Shown: piece by piece, positions 1 to 7,825 of the stretch
Numbering within the stretch: position 1 is the first letter of the stretch
Layout: each line of letters begins with the position of its first letter
Assembly (NCBI GenBank): GCA_964344935.1
Contig: CAYFPL010000002.1
Coordinates: forward strand, 310,001 to 374,000
DNA from: GCA-2731375 sp964344935
GTDB taxonomy: Bacteria > Pseudomonadota > Alphaproteobacteria > GCA-2731375
Direction: 5' to 3'
DNA: 64,000 nt
Program-made: the position numbers and the translations under genes
Notes under the pieces: model-generated
The model's input: only the letters and a program-made list of their open reading frames with translations
Databases searched by the model: none
What the model was told of the DNA's origin: nothing

Positions 1-515
1 TCCTCAATCTGGATGCTCCGGTCATCTTCGCCAACGACCTGTTACAGGGCGACTTCAAGGATGCAGGCGTCACGTTGGGCCGGTTCGGCGTCAATTCCAC
101 CATAGGCGTCCTTGGCCTTTTCGACCCCGCTGCCAGTTTCGGCTGGGAACGGCACCATGCGGATTTCGGCCAAACCCTGCATTCTTACAGCATCGGTGCG
201 GGACCTTATCTGGTGCTGCCGCTGTTGGGGCCGATGAGCACAAGGGGCGGCGTCGGCCGGGCGGTGGATATTTTCTTCCAGCCGTTGTCTTATCTGCTGA
301 CGACCTTGCAAAATCTGGGCGTTGCCGGCACCCGTACCGTTGTCCGCCGCGAAGAGTTGCTACATCCCATCGACGAATTGCGTGAGAATTCGGTCGACTA
401 CTACACGGGTCTAAAAGCCGCGTTCTGGCAGGCCAGGCAGGTGGAATTGAACAAAGGCGCCGTTAGCGGCCTGGGCGAGAGCAACGTCAACGAACTGTTC
501 GATTCCACGAACTAG
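1..515 (+). CDS. mlaA: MlaA/VacJ family phospholipid-transport lipoprotein (5' truncated)
   Basis: The window opens inside this gene, so the signal peptide and lipobox are not visible. The visible C-terminal part carries the family's hallmark block: an Arg-Phe-x-x-Asn-x-Thr-x-Gly segment followed by GLFDPA near bases 78-130, then the conserved FGQTL and YLVLPLLGP segments. Known MlaA proteins sit in the outer membrane and remove mislocalised phospholipids from its outer leaflet, passing them to the periplasmic MlaC shuttle. The reading frame is open from base 3 to the TAG stop at 513-515. The C-terminal tail (about 50 residues after the hydrophobic core) is polar and poorly conserved, as usual. 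The gene may end a transcription unit, since a hairpin follows at 525-549. Confidence 0.88.
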   Translation, partial: LNLDAPVIFANDLLQGDFKDAGVTLGRFGVNSTIGVLGLFDPAASFGWERHHADFGQTLHSYSIGAGPYLVLPLLGPMSTRGGVGRAVDIFFQPLSYLLTTLQNLGVAGTRTVVRREELLHPIDELRENSVDYYTGLKAAFWQARQVELNKGAVSGLGESNVNELFDSTN

Positions 516-524
516 GGAAAGTGA

Positions 525-549
525 GCGGCAATGGCAAAAGCATTGCCGC
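525..549 (+). terminator. Hairpin downstream of mlaA, possible terminator
   Basis: A perfect 9-base inverted repeat (GCGGCAATG at 525-533 and CATTGCCGC at 541-549) encloses a 7-base loop, 10 bases after the mlaA stop. There is no T-run after it, so a classical intrinsic terminator is not shown. It could work with Rho or stabilise the 3' end of the transcript. Confidence 0.35.
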
Positions 550-680
550 TGGCGGTCGGGAAAACATTCGGATAAGACAGAAAGACAGCGGCAATATCCC
601 ATCGTCCGGCCAAGTCTGTTCGCCAACGCACAGCGCGCCGGACCTTGGACGAGGGCGCCATTGCGCGGGGAGGTTTTGTT

Positions 681-1268
681 TTGCGTACATTCGGTCCATT
701 GGTGGAACTGGACGATCCTGCCTTTATTCACGAGACGGTGGAAATCTTCGGCAAAGTCCAGATCTCGAAGGGCGTTTCGATCTGGCCAAGAGTGGTGATC
801 CGGGCCGAGACAATGGAAAACGTCATAGGACCTTATTCCAATTTGCAGGATTTCGTGCTGGTCCATATCGGCAGTGGTCGTGGCACCCATATCGGCGCCT
901 ATTGTTCCATTACCCATAGGGCCACCGTGCACGGCTGCACCATCGGTGATAATTGCCTGATCGGCATCAACGCAACTGTCATGGACAACGCCGTGATCGG
1001 TGACAACTGCATCGTCGCCGGCCATAGCATCGTGCCCGAGGGCGCGGTCATTCCGGCCAATTCCATCGTCGCCGGTGTGCCAGGCAAGGTCGTCAAATCT
1101 CGCAACAATTTCATCGCCAATCGGATGAACGCCTTCCTCTATCATTATAATGGCCTTGCCTATGCCAGGGGTGAGCACCGGGCCTGGGACACTGAAGAGT
1201 TCCGCCAGGCGCGGGCAGCGGAGCAGGCCAGCCTCGAGGCCGAAATGGCGGCATTGGAAGGACATTGA
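681..1268 (+). CDS. Gamma-carbonic anhydrase-like hexapeptide-repeat protein
   Basis: This is a left-handed beta-helix protein of the gamma-carbonic anhydrase/PaaY/CaiE-like group. Isoleucine/valine hexapeptide repeats fill the middle of the chain, with INATVMDNAVIGDN as a typical coil. Three histidines stand at the positions of the zinc ligands of Cam-type enzymes: one in LVHIG and two in ITHRATVHGC. This fits a metal-binding trimer, though hydratase activity is not proven for many members. I chose the TTG at 681 because GGGGAGG lies 7 bases upstream and the protein then begins directly with the conserved fold. An in-frame TTG at 645 would add 12 residues. The C-terminal about 50 residues form a charged helix. 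The next gene starts 16 bases downstream, so it may share a transcript with dgcN. Confidence 0.8.
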   Translation: MRTFGPLVELDDPAFIHETVEIFGKVQISKGVSIWPRVVIRAETMENVIGPYSNLQDFVLVHIGSGRGTHIGAYCSITHRATVHGCTIGDNCLIGINATVMDNAVIGDNCIVAGHSIVPEGAVIPANSIVAGVPGKVVKSRNNFIANRMNAFLYHYNGLAYARGEHRAWDTEEFRQARAAEQASLEAEMAALEGH

Positions 1269-1284
1269 CAGGGGAGTTAGGACA

Positions 1285-2283
1285 GTGGCGCTGGAAAAAC
1301 CGTATCTGATGTTCCTTGGCGATGCGCCGGACCAATTGGCGGCCAAAACGGCAACGGGCATCGCGGATTGGCGGCCGGAATGGTGCGTCGGTCAATTCCG
1401 CCTGCCGGGCTGCAATGCGGACATCGGCATAGACGACATTAGTATCGAGGAAGCGGTGGAACGAGGCGCCAAGACCCTGGTCATCGGTGTCGTCAATTCA
1501 GGCGGTTTTCTACCCGAAAGCTGGACCGAGGCCATATGCCAGGGCTTGGCCTTGGGCATGGATGTCGCTTCGGGCCTCCATAGCCGTTTGCAATCATTCC
1601 CTGAGATCAACGCCACGGCGGAGAAATTTGGTCGGACACTGCACAATGTGCGCCATAGCGACCAGGAATTCACCACCGGCAAGGGGCACAAGCGACCTGG
1701 CAAACGGTTGCTTACCGTCGGTTCCGATTGTTCCTGCGGTAAAAAGTACACGGCCTTGGCAATCGAAAAAGCCATGCGCGCCCGCGGTATGGACGCCGAC
1801 TTCCGTGCCACCGGCCAGACAGGGGTATTAATCGCCGAACGCGGCGTCGCCATCGACGCTGTGGTGGCCGACTTCATATCCGGCGCTGCCGAATGGCTGA
1901 GCCCGGACAACGATCCCGACCATTGGGATTTGATCGAGGGCCAGGGCTCGTTATTTCACGCCTCGTACGCCGGCGTGTCCCTGGGCCTGATGCACGGTTC
2001 GCAACCGGATCTGTTGGTGCTCTGCCACGAGCCAACCCGGACCCATATGCGCGGCCTGCCTCACGCGCCCATTCCGGCGTTGGAGGATTGTATCGAACTA
2101 AATCTTGCTAACGCCAAGCTGACCAATCCTGATTGCCGAATGTTGGGCGTATCGGTGAACACATCGGAGCTGACGGAAGCCGAGGCCGAGCGCTACTTGG
2201 CCGAGACATCGGAGAGGTTATCCCTTCCCTGCCTGGACGTTGTCCGCGGCGGCGCCGACGGCTTCCTCGACCATCTGGATTGA
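1285..2283 (+). CDS. dgcN: DUF1611 family protein, D-glutamate N-acetyltransferase DgcN-like
   Basis: This 332-residue product matches the DUF1611 family, whose characterised member DgcN acetylates D-glutamate to N-acetyl-D-glutamate for catabolism. The middle of the chain has a P-loop-like stretch (TVGSDCSCGKKYTALAI), then ATGQTG and the GQGSLFHASYAG block typical of the family. Start: GTG at 1285 with GGGGAG 8 bases upstream. The frame is open further 5' but that overlaps the previous gene. The downstream gene, 6 bases away, is an enolase-superfamily epimerase matching DgcA, which racemises N-acetyl-D-glutamate, so the pair supports the assignment. The function itself is inferred from family and context only. 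Confidence 0.8.
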   Translation: MALEKPYLMFLGDAPDQLAAKTATGIADWRPEWCVGQFRLPGCNADIGIDDISIEEAVERGAKTLVIGVVNSGGFLPESWTEAICQGLALGMDVASGLHSRLQSFPEINATAEKFGRTLHNVRHSDQEFTTGKGHKRPGKRLLTVGSDCSCGKKYTALAIEKAMRARGMDADFRATGQTGVLIAERGVAIDAVVADFISGAAEWLSPDNDPDHWDLIEGQGSLFHASYAGVSLGLMHGSQPDLLVLCHEPTRTHMRGLPHAPIPALEDCIELNLANAKLTNPDCRMLGVSVNTSELTEAEAERYLAETSERLSLPCLDVVRGGADGFLDHLD

Positions 2284-2289
2284 GCACCC

Positions 2290-3273
2290 ATGGCTCGCAC
2301 CCTGGAGATTTTCGAGGAAACCTTTCCCATCGCCGGCAGCTTCACCATCTCGCGCGGCAGCCGGACGGAAATCCACGTGATGGTCGCCAAGATCAGCCAA
2401 AACGGCCACATTGGCCGGGGCGAATGCGTGCCTTATGCCCATTATGGTGAGAGCCTGGCTTCCGTGCGCGGACAAATTGAAGAGATGACGAGCTTCATAT
2501 CCGGCGGCGGCGACCGCGCCGGGTTGTTGGGGGCGATGCCGCCGGGTGCGGCCCGCAATGCCCTCGACTGCGCCCTTTTCGATTTGGAAGCCAAGATCAC
2601 GGACCGGCGGGCCTGGGACCTGGCGGATCTAGCCCCACCCGTCGACATGACCACCGCTTACACCTTGAGTCTAGGCAGTTCAGAGGATATGGGTCGTGCC
2701 GCCGCAGAAAACAGGGACCGGACCCTACTGAAACTAAAATTGGGTGGTGACGGCGATTTGGACCGGGTCGCTGCCGTGCGCCGCGGGGCACCCGATGCTC
2801 GCCTGATCGTGGACGCCAACGAAGCCTGGACGCCGGACATGGTCCGTCCCTAGGCCGAAGGCATGGCGGAATTAGGCGTGGAATTGATCGAACAGCCCTT
2901 GCCTAGCGGACGGGACGACTTCCTCGCCAAATTCTCCCATCCCGTACCCATCTGCGCCGATGAATCCTGCCATACCAGCGCCGACCTGGCCGCGCTTTCC
3001 GGCCGCTATGATCTGGTTAACATCAAATTGGACAAGACCGGCGGCCTGACAGAAGCCTTGAACCTGGCCCACCAGGCGCGGCAACAGGGCTTCGGCATCA
3101 TGGTCGGCTGCATGCTGGGTACCTCGCTTGCCATGGCACCGGCGGTGCTGGTGGCAAGCCTGGCAGATTTCGTCGACCTGGACGGCCCTCTATTGCTGTC
3201 GCAAGACCGCGAACCGGCTATGCGATACCACGACAGCAAAATCTCGCCCCCGGAGCGTGACCTTTGGGGCTGA
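2290..3273 (+). pseudogene. dgcA: DgcA-like N-acetyl-D-glutamate racemase, interrupted by an in-frame TAG
   Basis: This is an enolase-superfamily, dipeptide-epimerase-type protein. It reads as one frame of 327 codons except for TAG at 2851-2853 (codon 188). Every catalytic element is intact, split over the two halves. Before the stop are the KLKLG acid/base lysines and the metal aspartate in VDANE. After it are the metal glutamate in LIEQPLP, the aspartate in CADES and the second catalytic lysine in NIKLDKTGG. Reading resumes seamlessly after the stop, with no frame change, and the 3' part shows no further damage. One substitution or a base-calling error would explain it. If real, it truncates the barrel domain and the enzyme should be dead. 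dgcN lies 6 bases upstream. Confidence 0.8.
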
Positions 3274-3324
3274 CAAATTGGCCCAAATACAGATTCTTTT
3301 TTCCTGGCGATCATAAGTTTTTGC

Positions 3325-3346
3325 GTTAACAAAAATAAACCAATCA
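3325..3346 (+). promoter_or_regulatory. Composite motif GTTAACAAA / AAACCAATCA upstream of flp
   Basis: GTTAACAAA (3325-3333) and AAACCAATCA (3337-3346) are separated by 3 bases. The same two words, 8 bases apart, occur at 4501-4527 upstream of cpaB. Their shared presence before two pilus transcription units suggests a common regulator site. The regulator is unknown. Confidence 0.4.
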
Positions 3347-3349
3347 TGG

Positions 3350-3363
3350 GAATCCTAGGATTC
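3350..3363. promoter_or_regulatory. 14-base perfect palindrome upstream of flp
   Basis: GAATCCTAGGATTC is a perfect palindrome lying 3 bases after the composite motif. It could be the operator of a dimeric regulator of the pilin gene. No matching copy was noticed before cpaB. Confidence 0.25.
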
Positions 3364-3661
3364 GCTAAAGACAAAGCAGGAAATTTGGCCGAATTTCTTT
3401 TGATCCCGGCGTCAAATATCGCTTAGACTTTGGTGATTCGACGGACAGTAGTGGCTCAATGCTTGTTGTGATCAGGGTCACTTGCGAGCAATGTAAGTCA
3501 GTCGTATATGTCTGTTACGCCGCCGGGACGGAGACGGCCCAATTGGGCAACAGATTTCCGGATCGGAGGCAAGTAGACCACGGCTTCGTGCCGGGGTAAC
3601 CGCCGCAACCGTAGCATGCCACCGCTGCGAACCGGGTTTTTTGAAACAGGAGGACCTCATC

Positions 3662-3865
3662 ATGCTAGGTCTCATTACCAAACTACACAATCGCTTCACG
3701 GACCTTAGGGAATTTGGCAAGGACGAATCCGGCGCCACCGCTATTGAATACGGTCTGATCGCCGCCGGCATCGCCGTCGCCATTATCGCCGCCGTGTTTG
3801 CCCTTGGCGACGAAGTGAAGGGATTCTTCGAAGACATCCAGTCGCAGTTGGGTACCGCGAACTAG
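3662..3865 (+). CDS. flp: Flp/Fap-type IVb pilin subunit
   Basis: This small prepilin (67 residues) of the Tad/Flp system forms the major subunit of the adhesive pilus fibre. After a basic leader comes the class IVb signature: a GATAIEYGLIAAGIAVAII segment in which the peptidase cleaves after the Gly and the conserved Glu and Tyr sit at mature positions about +5 and +6. The hydrophobic helix then runs about 20 residues, followed by a short amphipathic tail. Start: ATG at 3662 has AGGAGG 8 bases upstream. A TTG at 3641 lies before that signal and is unlikely. A strong hairpin terminator follows at once. The gene heads the Tad cluster and its processing enzyme is encoded next. Confidence 0.93.
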   Translation: MLGLITKLHNRFTDLREFGKDESGATAIEYGLIAAGIAVAIIAAVFALGDEVKGFFEDIQSQLGTAN

Positions 3866-3894
3866 CCTCCGCGCTCTTCGAAAATACTCTAGAC

Positions 3895-3936
3895 ATGCCG
3901 GGGCAACTGCGCACGCAGTGCCCCGGCATTGTTTTG
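3895..3936 (+). terminator. Intrinsic terminator after flp
   Basis: An 11-base perfect stem (ATGCCGGGGCA at 3895-3905, TGCCCCGGCAT at 3919-3929) has an inner short stem and is followed by TTGTTTT. It lies 30 bases after the flp stop and should make the pilin mRNA monocistronic and abundant relative to the downstream assembly genes. Confidence 0.8.
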
Positions 3937-3972
3937 AACCCGTACGAATGAGGGCAAAGGGACGGGATAGAC

Positions 3973-4467
3973 ATGGTGGCAACGGCATTGTCGCTGATAT
4001 TCCCGCTTGCCATGGTCTGGGCCATGGTGTCGGATCTGCGCACCTTCGAGATTCCCAACCGCCTGTCCATTGCCCTCGTGCTGGTCTATCCACTGGCGGC
4101 CTTTTTCGCAGGCCTGTCGTGGCAGACCATGGCCTGGGCTTTCTCTCTTGGCACATTGATGTTGGTTGCGGCCATGGTCGCTGCCGCCTTTGGCATTCTA
4201 GGCGGTGGCGACGGCAAGCTTTTAGCTGCGGCGGCAGTTTGGACCGGTCCGGAGGTTCTGCTGCAAATGCTGCTCATTACGGCCTTGGCCGGCGGAGCGG
4301 TGGCATTGGTGCTGTTGTTGTATCGCCGATTGCCGCTTCCCGCAGCACTGTCGGGATTTGCAACCATGCGACAGTTGCATGCCAAGGGAAAAGATATCCC
4401 CTATGCGGTTGCCATCGGAAGCGCTGGGTTGGTGATATTTCCACAGCTCCCCACCCTCGACTGGTAA
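3973..4467 (+). CDS. cpaA: Prepilin peptidase CpaA/TadV (A24 family)
   Basis: This 164-residue polytopic membrane aspartyl protease cleaves the leader of Flp and pseudopilins. The two catalytic aspartates of the family are visible: D21 in SDLRTFEIPN and D80 in GGGDGKL. As usual for CpaA/TadV, it lacks the N-terminal methyltransferase domain of PilD-type enzymes. About five hydrophobic helices can be read. The gene follows flp after the terminator and has an ATG start. A 263-base AT-rich gap separates it from cpaB, so it is probably a separate short unit or is read through from flp. Confidence 0.92.
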   Translation: MVATALSLIFPLAMVWAMVSDLRTFEIPNRLSIALVLVYPLAAFFAGLSWQTMAWAFSLGTLMLVAAMVAAAFGILGGGDGKLLAAAAVWTGPEVLLQMLLITALAGGAVALVLLLYRRLPLPAALSGFATMRQLHAKGKDIPYAVAIGSAGLVIFPQLPTLDW

Positions 4468-4500
4468 CGAAGATGAAACCTTTTTGCGGGTCTATTTATG

Positions 4501-4527
4501 GTTAACAAATTAGAAGGAAACCAATCA
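4501..4527 (+). promoter_or_regulatory. Composite motif GTTAACAAA / AAACCAATCA upstream of cpaB
   Basis: The two words of the motif before flp recur here with an 8-base spacer (4501-4509 and 4518-4527). The site lies within the AT-rich 263-base region before the cpaB start, about 200 bases upstream of the GTG. It probably belongs to the promoter of the large assembly operon. Confidence 0.4.
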
Positions 4528-4730
4528 GGTGAGTGAAATTGGTAGACGCTCTTTTCCTTATCTAAATAACTTCTTTAAGGTATTAATATAACTTGTTGAT
4601 CTTATTGACTTTGCCCTGGAAAACTGACCATGATCTGTTGTACAGTGCGTAGTTTGCATCTCGAACGGTGGGCGATAGCCTCGACCGTGCCTTTTGTGAT
4701 GCCTCGTGAGACTTGGGTTGGAATGGACCA

Positions 4731-6368
4731 GTGAACCTTGCGCGCATTCTTCTGATTGTTGCGGCGCTCGCAGTGGCGGGCGTTACCGCATTCCTGGTCA
4801 GAAGTTATCTGCAGGGCAAGGAAGCCGAACTTGCCGAAAACGGCAAGAAACAACAGATAGTCGAAGCACCGAAGATCAAAGTGCTTGTGGCCCTGAACGA
4901 CCTGCCCGCCGGCACCATCGTCAACCCGGATCTGTTCAAGTGGCAGAATTGGCCGGAGGATGGCCTCGACCCGGAATACATCACCCAAGGCAAGCCCAAG
5001 GATGACAAGAAGGTCGCGAAACCCAAGGACCTGACCGGATGGGCCGTGCGCCGCGGCATCGCCGCAGGTGAACCCATCACCAAGAAACGGTTGCTGGAAC
5101 CTGGTAAGGCCGGCTTCCTGGCCGGCGTGCTGGGGCCGGGCATGCGCGCCGTGTCCATTAGTATTAATGCAGAATCCGGTGCTGCAGGCTTCATCCTGCC
5201 CGGTGATCGAGTGGACGTGGTCTTGACCCAGCAGATCCGCCAGACCCAAGGCGAAAACGCCAACCGCGACAAGGTCATTTCTGAAACCGTTATTTCCAAC
5301 GTACGGGCGCTGGCCGTCGATCAAACTTTCGACGACATCAAGGAACAGACCCGTGTCGGCAAGACCATTACTCTGGAACTTACCCCGAAGCAGGCCGAAG
5401 GGCTCTCCGTGGCCAAGCGTATGGGCCGTATCTCCCTCTCATTGCGTAGCCTGGTCCGCGATGCGGAGGTGGAGCGGCGCTCCGCCTTTACCTCTGATGA
5501 AGAGGTTAGCCGTTTTCTCCGCGGCCGGGCATCGACCGTCCCCCGCGTGCTGGTGGCAAAGCATAAGCTGCCCGCCGGCACCCTTTTGCGTGATACGGAT
5601 TTCATTTGGCGGCAGTTGCCGCCTGGTGAAAGCGGCGAAGGCAGCATCTTCGAGGCCCTCACCACCTTGACCGCCCTGCGTGGATCGTTCCTGAAGACCG
5701 GCATCGACAAGCACAAGCCGATCCTGCACGACGACATTATCAGGCCGGGCGAACAGGGCTTTATCGTCGCCTCACTGGCACCGGGTATGCGGGCCGTCAG
5801 CATGCTGGTCACACAAGTTACCGGTGTTTCGGGCTTTGTCGCGCCTGGCGACCGCGTCGATGTGCTGTTGACCCATGAAGTGGACGACACTTCGGAAACG
5901 CCGGTCCTGACGCCCAGGCGTTTCACCGAGACAATCCTGACGGATTTGCGCCTACTTGCGATCGAACAAGTGGTCGACGGCAATACAGGTAAACCCAGGG
6001 TCGGGGAGACTGTGACGCTGGAAGTGACACCGGCACAGGCCGAGATCGTGGCCCTGGCCAACAGCATGGGGGATTTGTCCCTTTCGCTCCGCTCGGTGCC
6101 ACCGGGCGAAGACGAGCGCAGGATGAGCGCATCTTCCGATATCGGTATTTCTCCCGCGTTGTTGGATCAATTGATCCTTGGCACCCGCCGCGATCCCAAT
6201 CTATTGCAGCGACGCAGCCAGTTGGGCCGGACCCTGCGGTCGGCCAGCGGACAGAGGCCGGCCGCCCCAACAACACCGCCGGTTGCGGTACCGGATGAAG
6301 AGGGCGAAACCCGAACTATAACCATCTACCGGGCGGGCACGCCGTCCACGGTCGTGGTCAAGAGGTGA
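4731..6368 (+). CDS. cpaB: Flp pilus assembly protein CpaB/RcpC, tandem-duplicated form
   Basis: CpaB/RcpC is a periplasmic inner-membrane-anchored protein of the Tad machine, thought to work with the secretin. Usual length is about 260-300 residues; this one has 545. It reads as an N-terminal anchor (NLARILLIVAALAVAG) followed by two complete copies of SAF + CpaB domain: about residues 48-262 and 270-465. Matching landmarks are LPAGTIV / LPAGTLL, GPGMRAVS / APGMRAVS, PGDRVDVVLT / PGDRVDVLLT and ISLSLRS / LSLSLRS. A Pro/Arg-rich tail completes it. Start: GTG 4731 gives the standard CpaB N-terminus. The TTG at 4713 adds six residues. The gene heads the run cpaB-cpaC-cpaD. Confidence 0.9.
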   Translation: MNLARILLIVAALAVAGVTAFLVRSYLQGKEAELAENGKKQQIVEAPKIKVLVALNDLPAGTIVNPDLFKWQNWPEDGLDPEYITQGKPKDDKKVAKPKDLTGWAVRRGIAAGEPITKKRLLEPGKAGFLAGVLGPGMRAVSISINAESGAAGFILPGDRVDVVLTQQIRQTQGENANRDKVISETVISNVRALAVDQTFDDIKEQTRVGKTITLELTPKQAEGLSVAKRMGRISLSLRSLVRDAEVERRSAFTSDEEVSRFLRGRASTVPRVLVAKHKLPAGTLLRDTDFIWRQLPPGESGEGSIFEALTTLTALRGSFLKTGIDKHKPILHDDIIRPGEQGFIVASLAPGMRAVSMLVTQVTGVSGFVAPGDRVDVLLTHEVDDTSETPVLTPRRFTETILTDLRLLAIEQVVDGNTGKPRVGETVTLEVTPAQAEIVALANSMGDLSLSLRSVPPGEDERRMSASSDIGISPALLDQLILGTRRDPNLLQRRSQLGRTLRSASGQRPAAPTTPPVAVPDEEGETRTITIYRAGTPSTVVVKR

Positions 6369-6372
6369 CGGC

Positions 6373-7809
6373 ATGATGTCCCGTGTCATCCGCCTCACCC
6401 TCCTTGCCCTTCTGGGCTGCCTATGGGCGCAACTGGCCACGGCCCAGACAGAGAACATCGTGGTGCCCGCCGACGACGGCGAGCAAATAGAAATCGGCAC
6501 TTTGGAAATTCAGGATGGCCTTCCCGCCCGCGCCGTCAGCTTGCCGGAAGGCAAGGCGCGTCTGATCCGCCTGCCGATGGCGGTGCGGGACGTGCTCGTC
6601 GCCAATCCGGCAGTGGCCAATGTGATCGTCAAGACCCCGCGCCTGATCTATCTGGTCGGCCTTGCGGTTGGTTCCACAAACGCGTTCTTCCTGGACAATG
6701 AAGGCAAGGAACTGCTGCGACTGGAAATCCAGGTCGAGTTGGATGTGGTCGCCGCCGAACAGACCATCAACAAACTGTTGCCCGATACCGATGTCAAGAT
6801 CACTGCCGTCAACTCCACTCTGTTTCTGACCGGCAATGTGCGTTCGGCAGATATTTCCGAACACGCCCGCGTTATCGCCTCGCGTTTCGTTGCCGACGAA
6901 ACCAATGTTATCAACATGCTGACGGTGATCGAGGACCAGCAGGTTCTCCTCCAGGTGCGCGTCTCGGAAATCTCCCGCAACGTGCTCAAGGAATTGGGCA
7001 TCAACCTGTTCGACGCTATCACTGGTGCTTTTTCCACCCTGACTTCCGGCGATTTCGCGTTGCGCGTCGGCAGTCAGGCGCCAACCCAGGACACGCCATT
7101 CTTGTCGGCACAAGGGGTCTATAATCCGGTCGCCGGTGACAGCCTGACCGTGGCCATCAACGCGCTGGAACGAAATGGGCTGATCAAAACCCTGGCGGAA
7201 CCAAACCTGACGACTATTTCAGGCGAGCCCGCAACCTTCCTGGCGGGCGGTGAATTTCCCATTCCTATCGCCTCCAATGACGGCCAGATTTCCATTTCTC
7301 AGGAACCCTTCGGCGTCGCCTTGAGCTTCACCCCTGTGGTGTTGAATTCCGGCCGCATTTCCCTACGTATCTTCACAGAAGTCAGCGCGCTCTCCAACGA
7401 CGGCGCCATCACCCTGGCCAACATCCAAGTGCCGGCTCTGACGGTGCGGCGGGCGGAGACTACGGTGGAACTTCCCTCCGGCGGCAGCCTGGTGATCGCG
7501 GGATTGCTGCAGGAGAACGAAACCGCCGGCATCCGCGGCGTACCGGGATTGAAGGATGTGCCGGTTATGGGGTCATTGTTCCGCAGCAACAGCCTGGACC
7601 GGGCTGAAACGGAACTGGTTATCGCGGTAACCGCCTATCTGGTGCGGCCGATTTCGCCCCGCCAAGTCGAGGCACCTTCGGATAATATGATCCCGGCCAG
7701 TGATTATGATCATTTTCTTCTTGGCCGCCTGCATGGCATTTATGCCGGCACCGAGGGGACCGACGCCTCGGCCTCGCTGAAAGGGCCGATCGGCTATATT
7801 CTGGAGTGA
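6373..7809 (+). CDS. cpaC: Type II/IV secretion system secretin CpaC/RcpA
   Basis: This is the outer-membrane secretin of the Tad pilus (478 residues). It has a signal peptide (first about 25 residues, ending AQLATAQ). Then comes the pilus-assembly N-domain with RLPMAVRDVLVANPAVA, a BON-like region, and the C-terminal secretin domain. Typical secretin signatures are visible: the LAEPNLTTISGEPATFLAGGE block and the late VPGLKDVPVMGSLFRS motif. The ATG lies 4 bases after the cpaB stop, showing tight coupling. A related N-domain is encoded again as a separate protein at 15344. Confidence 0.93.
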   Translation: MMSRVIRLTLLALLGCLWAQLATAQTENIVVPADDGEQIEIGTLEIQDGLPARAVSLPEGKARLIRLPMAVRDVLVANPAVANVIVKTPRLIYLVGLAVGSTNAFFLDNEGKELLRLEIQVELDVVAAEQTINKLLPDTDVKITAVNSTLFLTGNVRSADISEHARVIASRFVADETNVINMLTVIEDQQVLLQVRVSEISRNVLKELGINLFDAITGAFSTLTSGDFALRVGSQAPTQDTPFLSAQGVYNPVAGDSLTVAINALERNGLIKTLAEPNLTTISGEPATFLAGGEFPIPIASNDGQISISQEPFGVALSFTPVVLNSGRISLRIFTEVSALSNDGAITLANIQVPALTVRRAETTVELPSGGSLVIAGLLQENETAGIRGVPGLKDVPVMGSLFRSNSLDRAETELVIAVTAYLVRPISPRQVEAPSDNMIPASDYDHFLLGRLHGIYAGTEGTDASASLKGPIGYILE

Positions 7810-7825
7810 AGGGAGGGCGCCGTAG

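Larger units (their letters stand above)
3274..3661. other. Intergenic region upstream of flp (388 bases)
   Basis: This region has no gene that I can support. The first part (3280-3430) is AT-rich and holds a composite motif at 3325-3346 and a 14-base palindrome at 3350-3363. The second part (3480-3640) is GC-rich leader, ending in a strong Shine-Dalgarno AGGAGG at 3648-3653. It most likely carries the flp promoter and a long 5' leader. No clear -35/-10 pair could be fixed by eye. Confidence 0.6.

Noticed and set aside
411..1361. 316-residue open frame on the - strand over the gamma-carbonic anhydrase gene
   Set aside because: It is antisense to a well-supported gene, has no recognisable motif and arises from GC-rich codon bias.
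2851..2853. TAG in dgcA as a pyrrolysine codon
   Set aside because: Pyrrolysine use is not expected in this lineage and dgcA-type enzymes have no known need for it. A mutation or error is simpler.
4490..4600. CtrA-type sites (TTAA-N7-TTAA) before cpaB
   Set aside because: Several TTAA words occur, but none with the right spacing, so I only report the shared composite motif.
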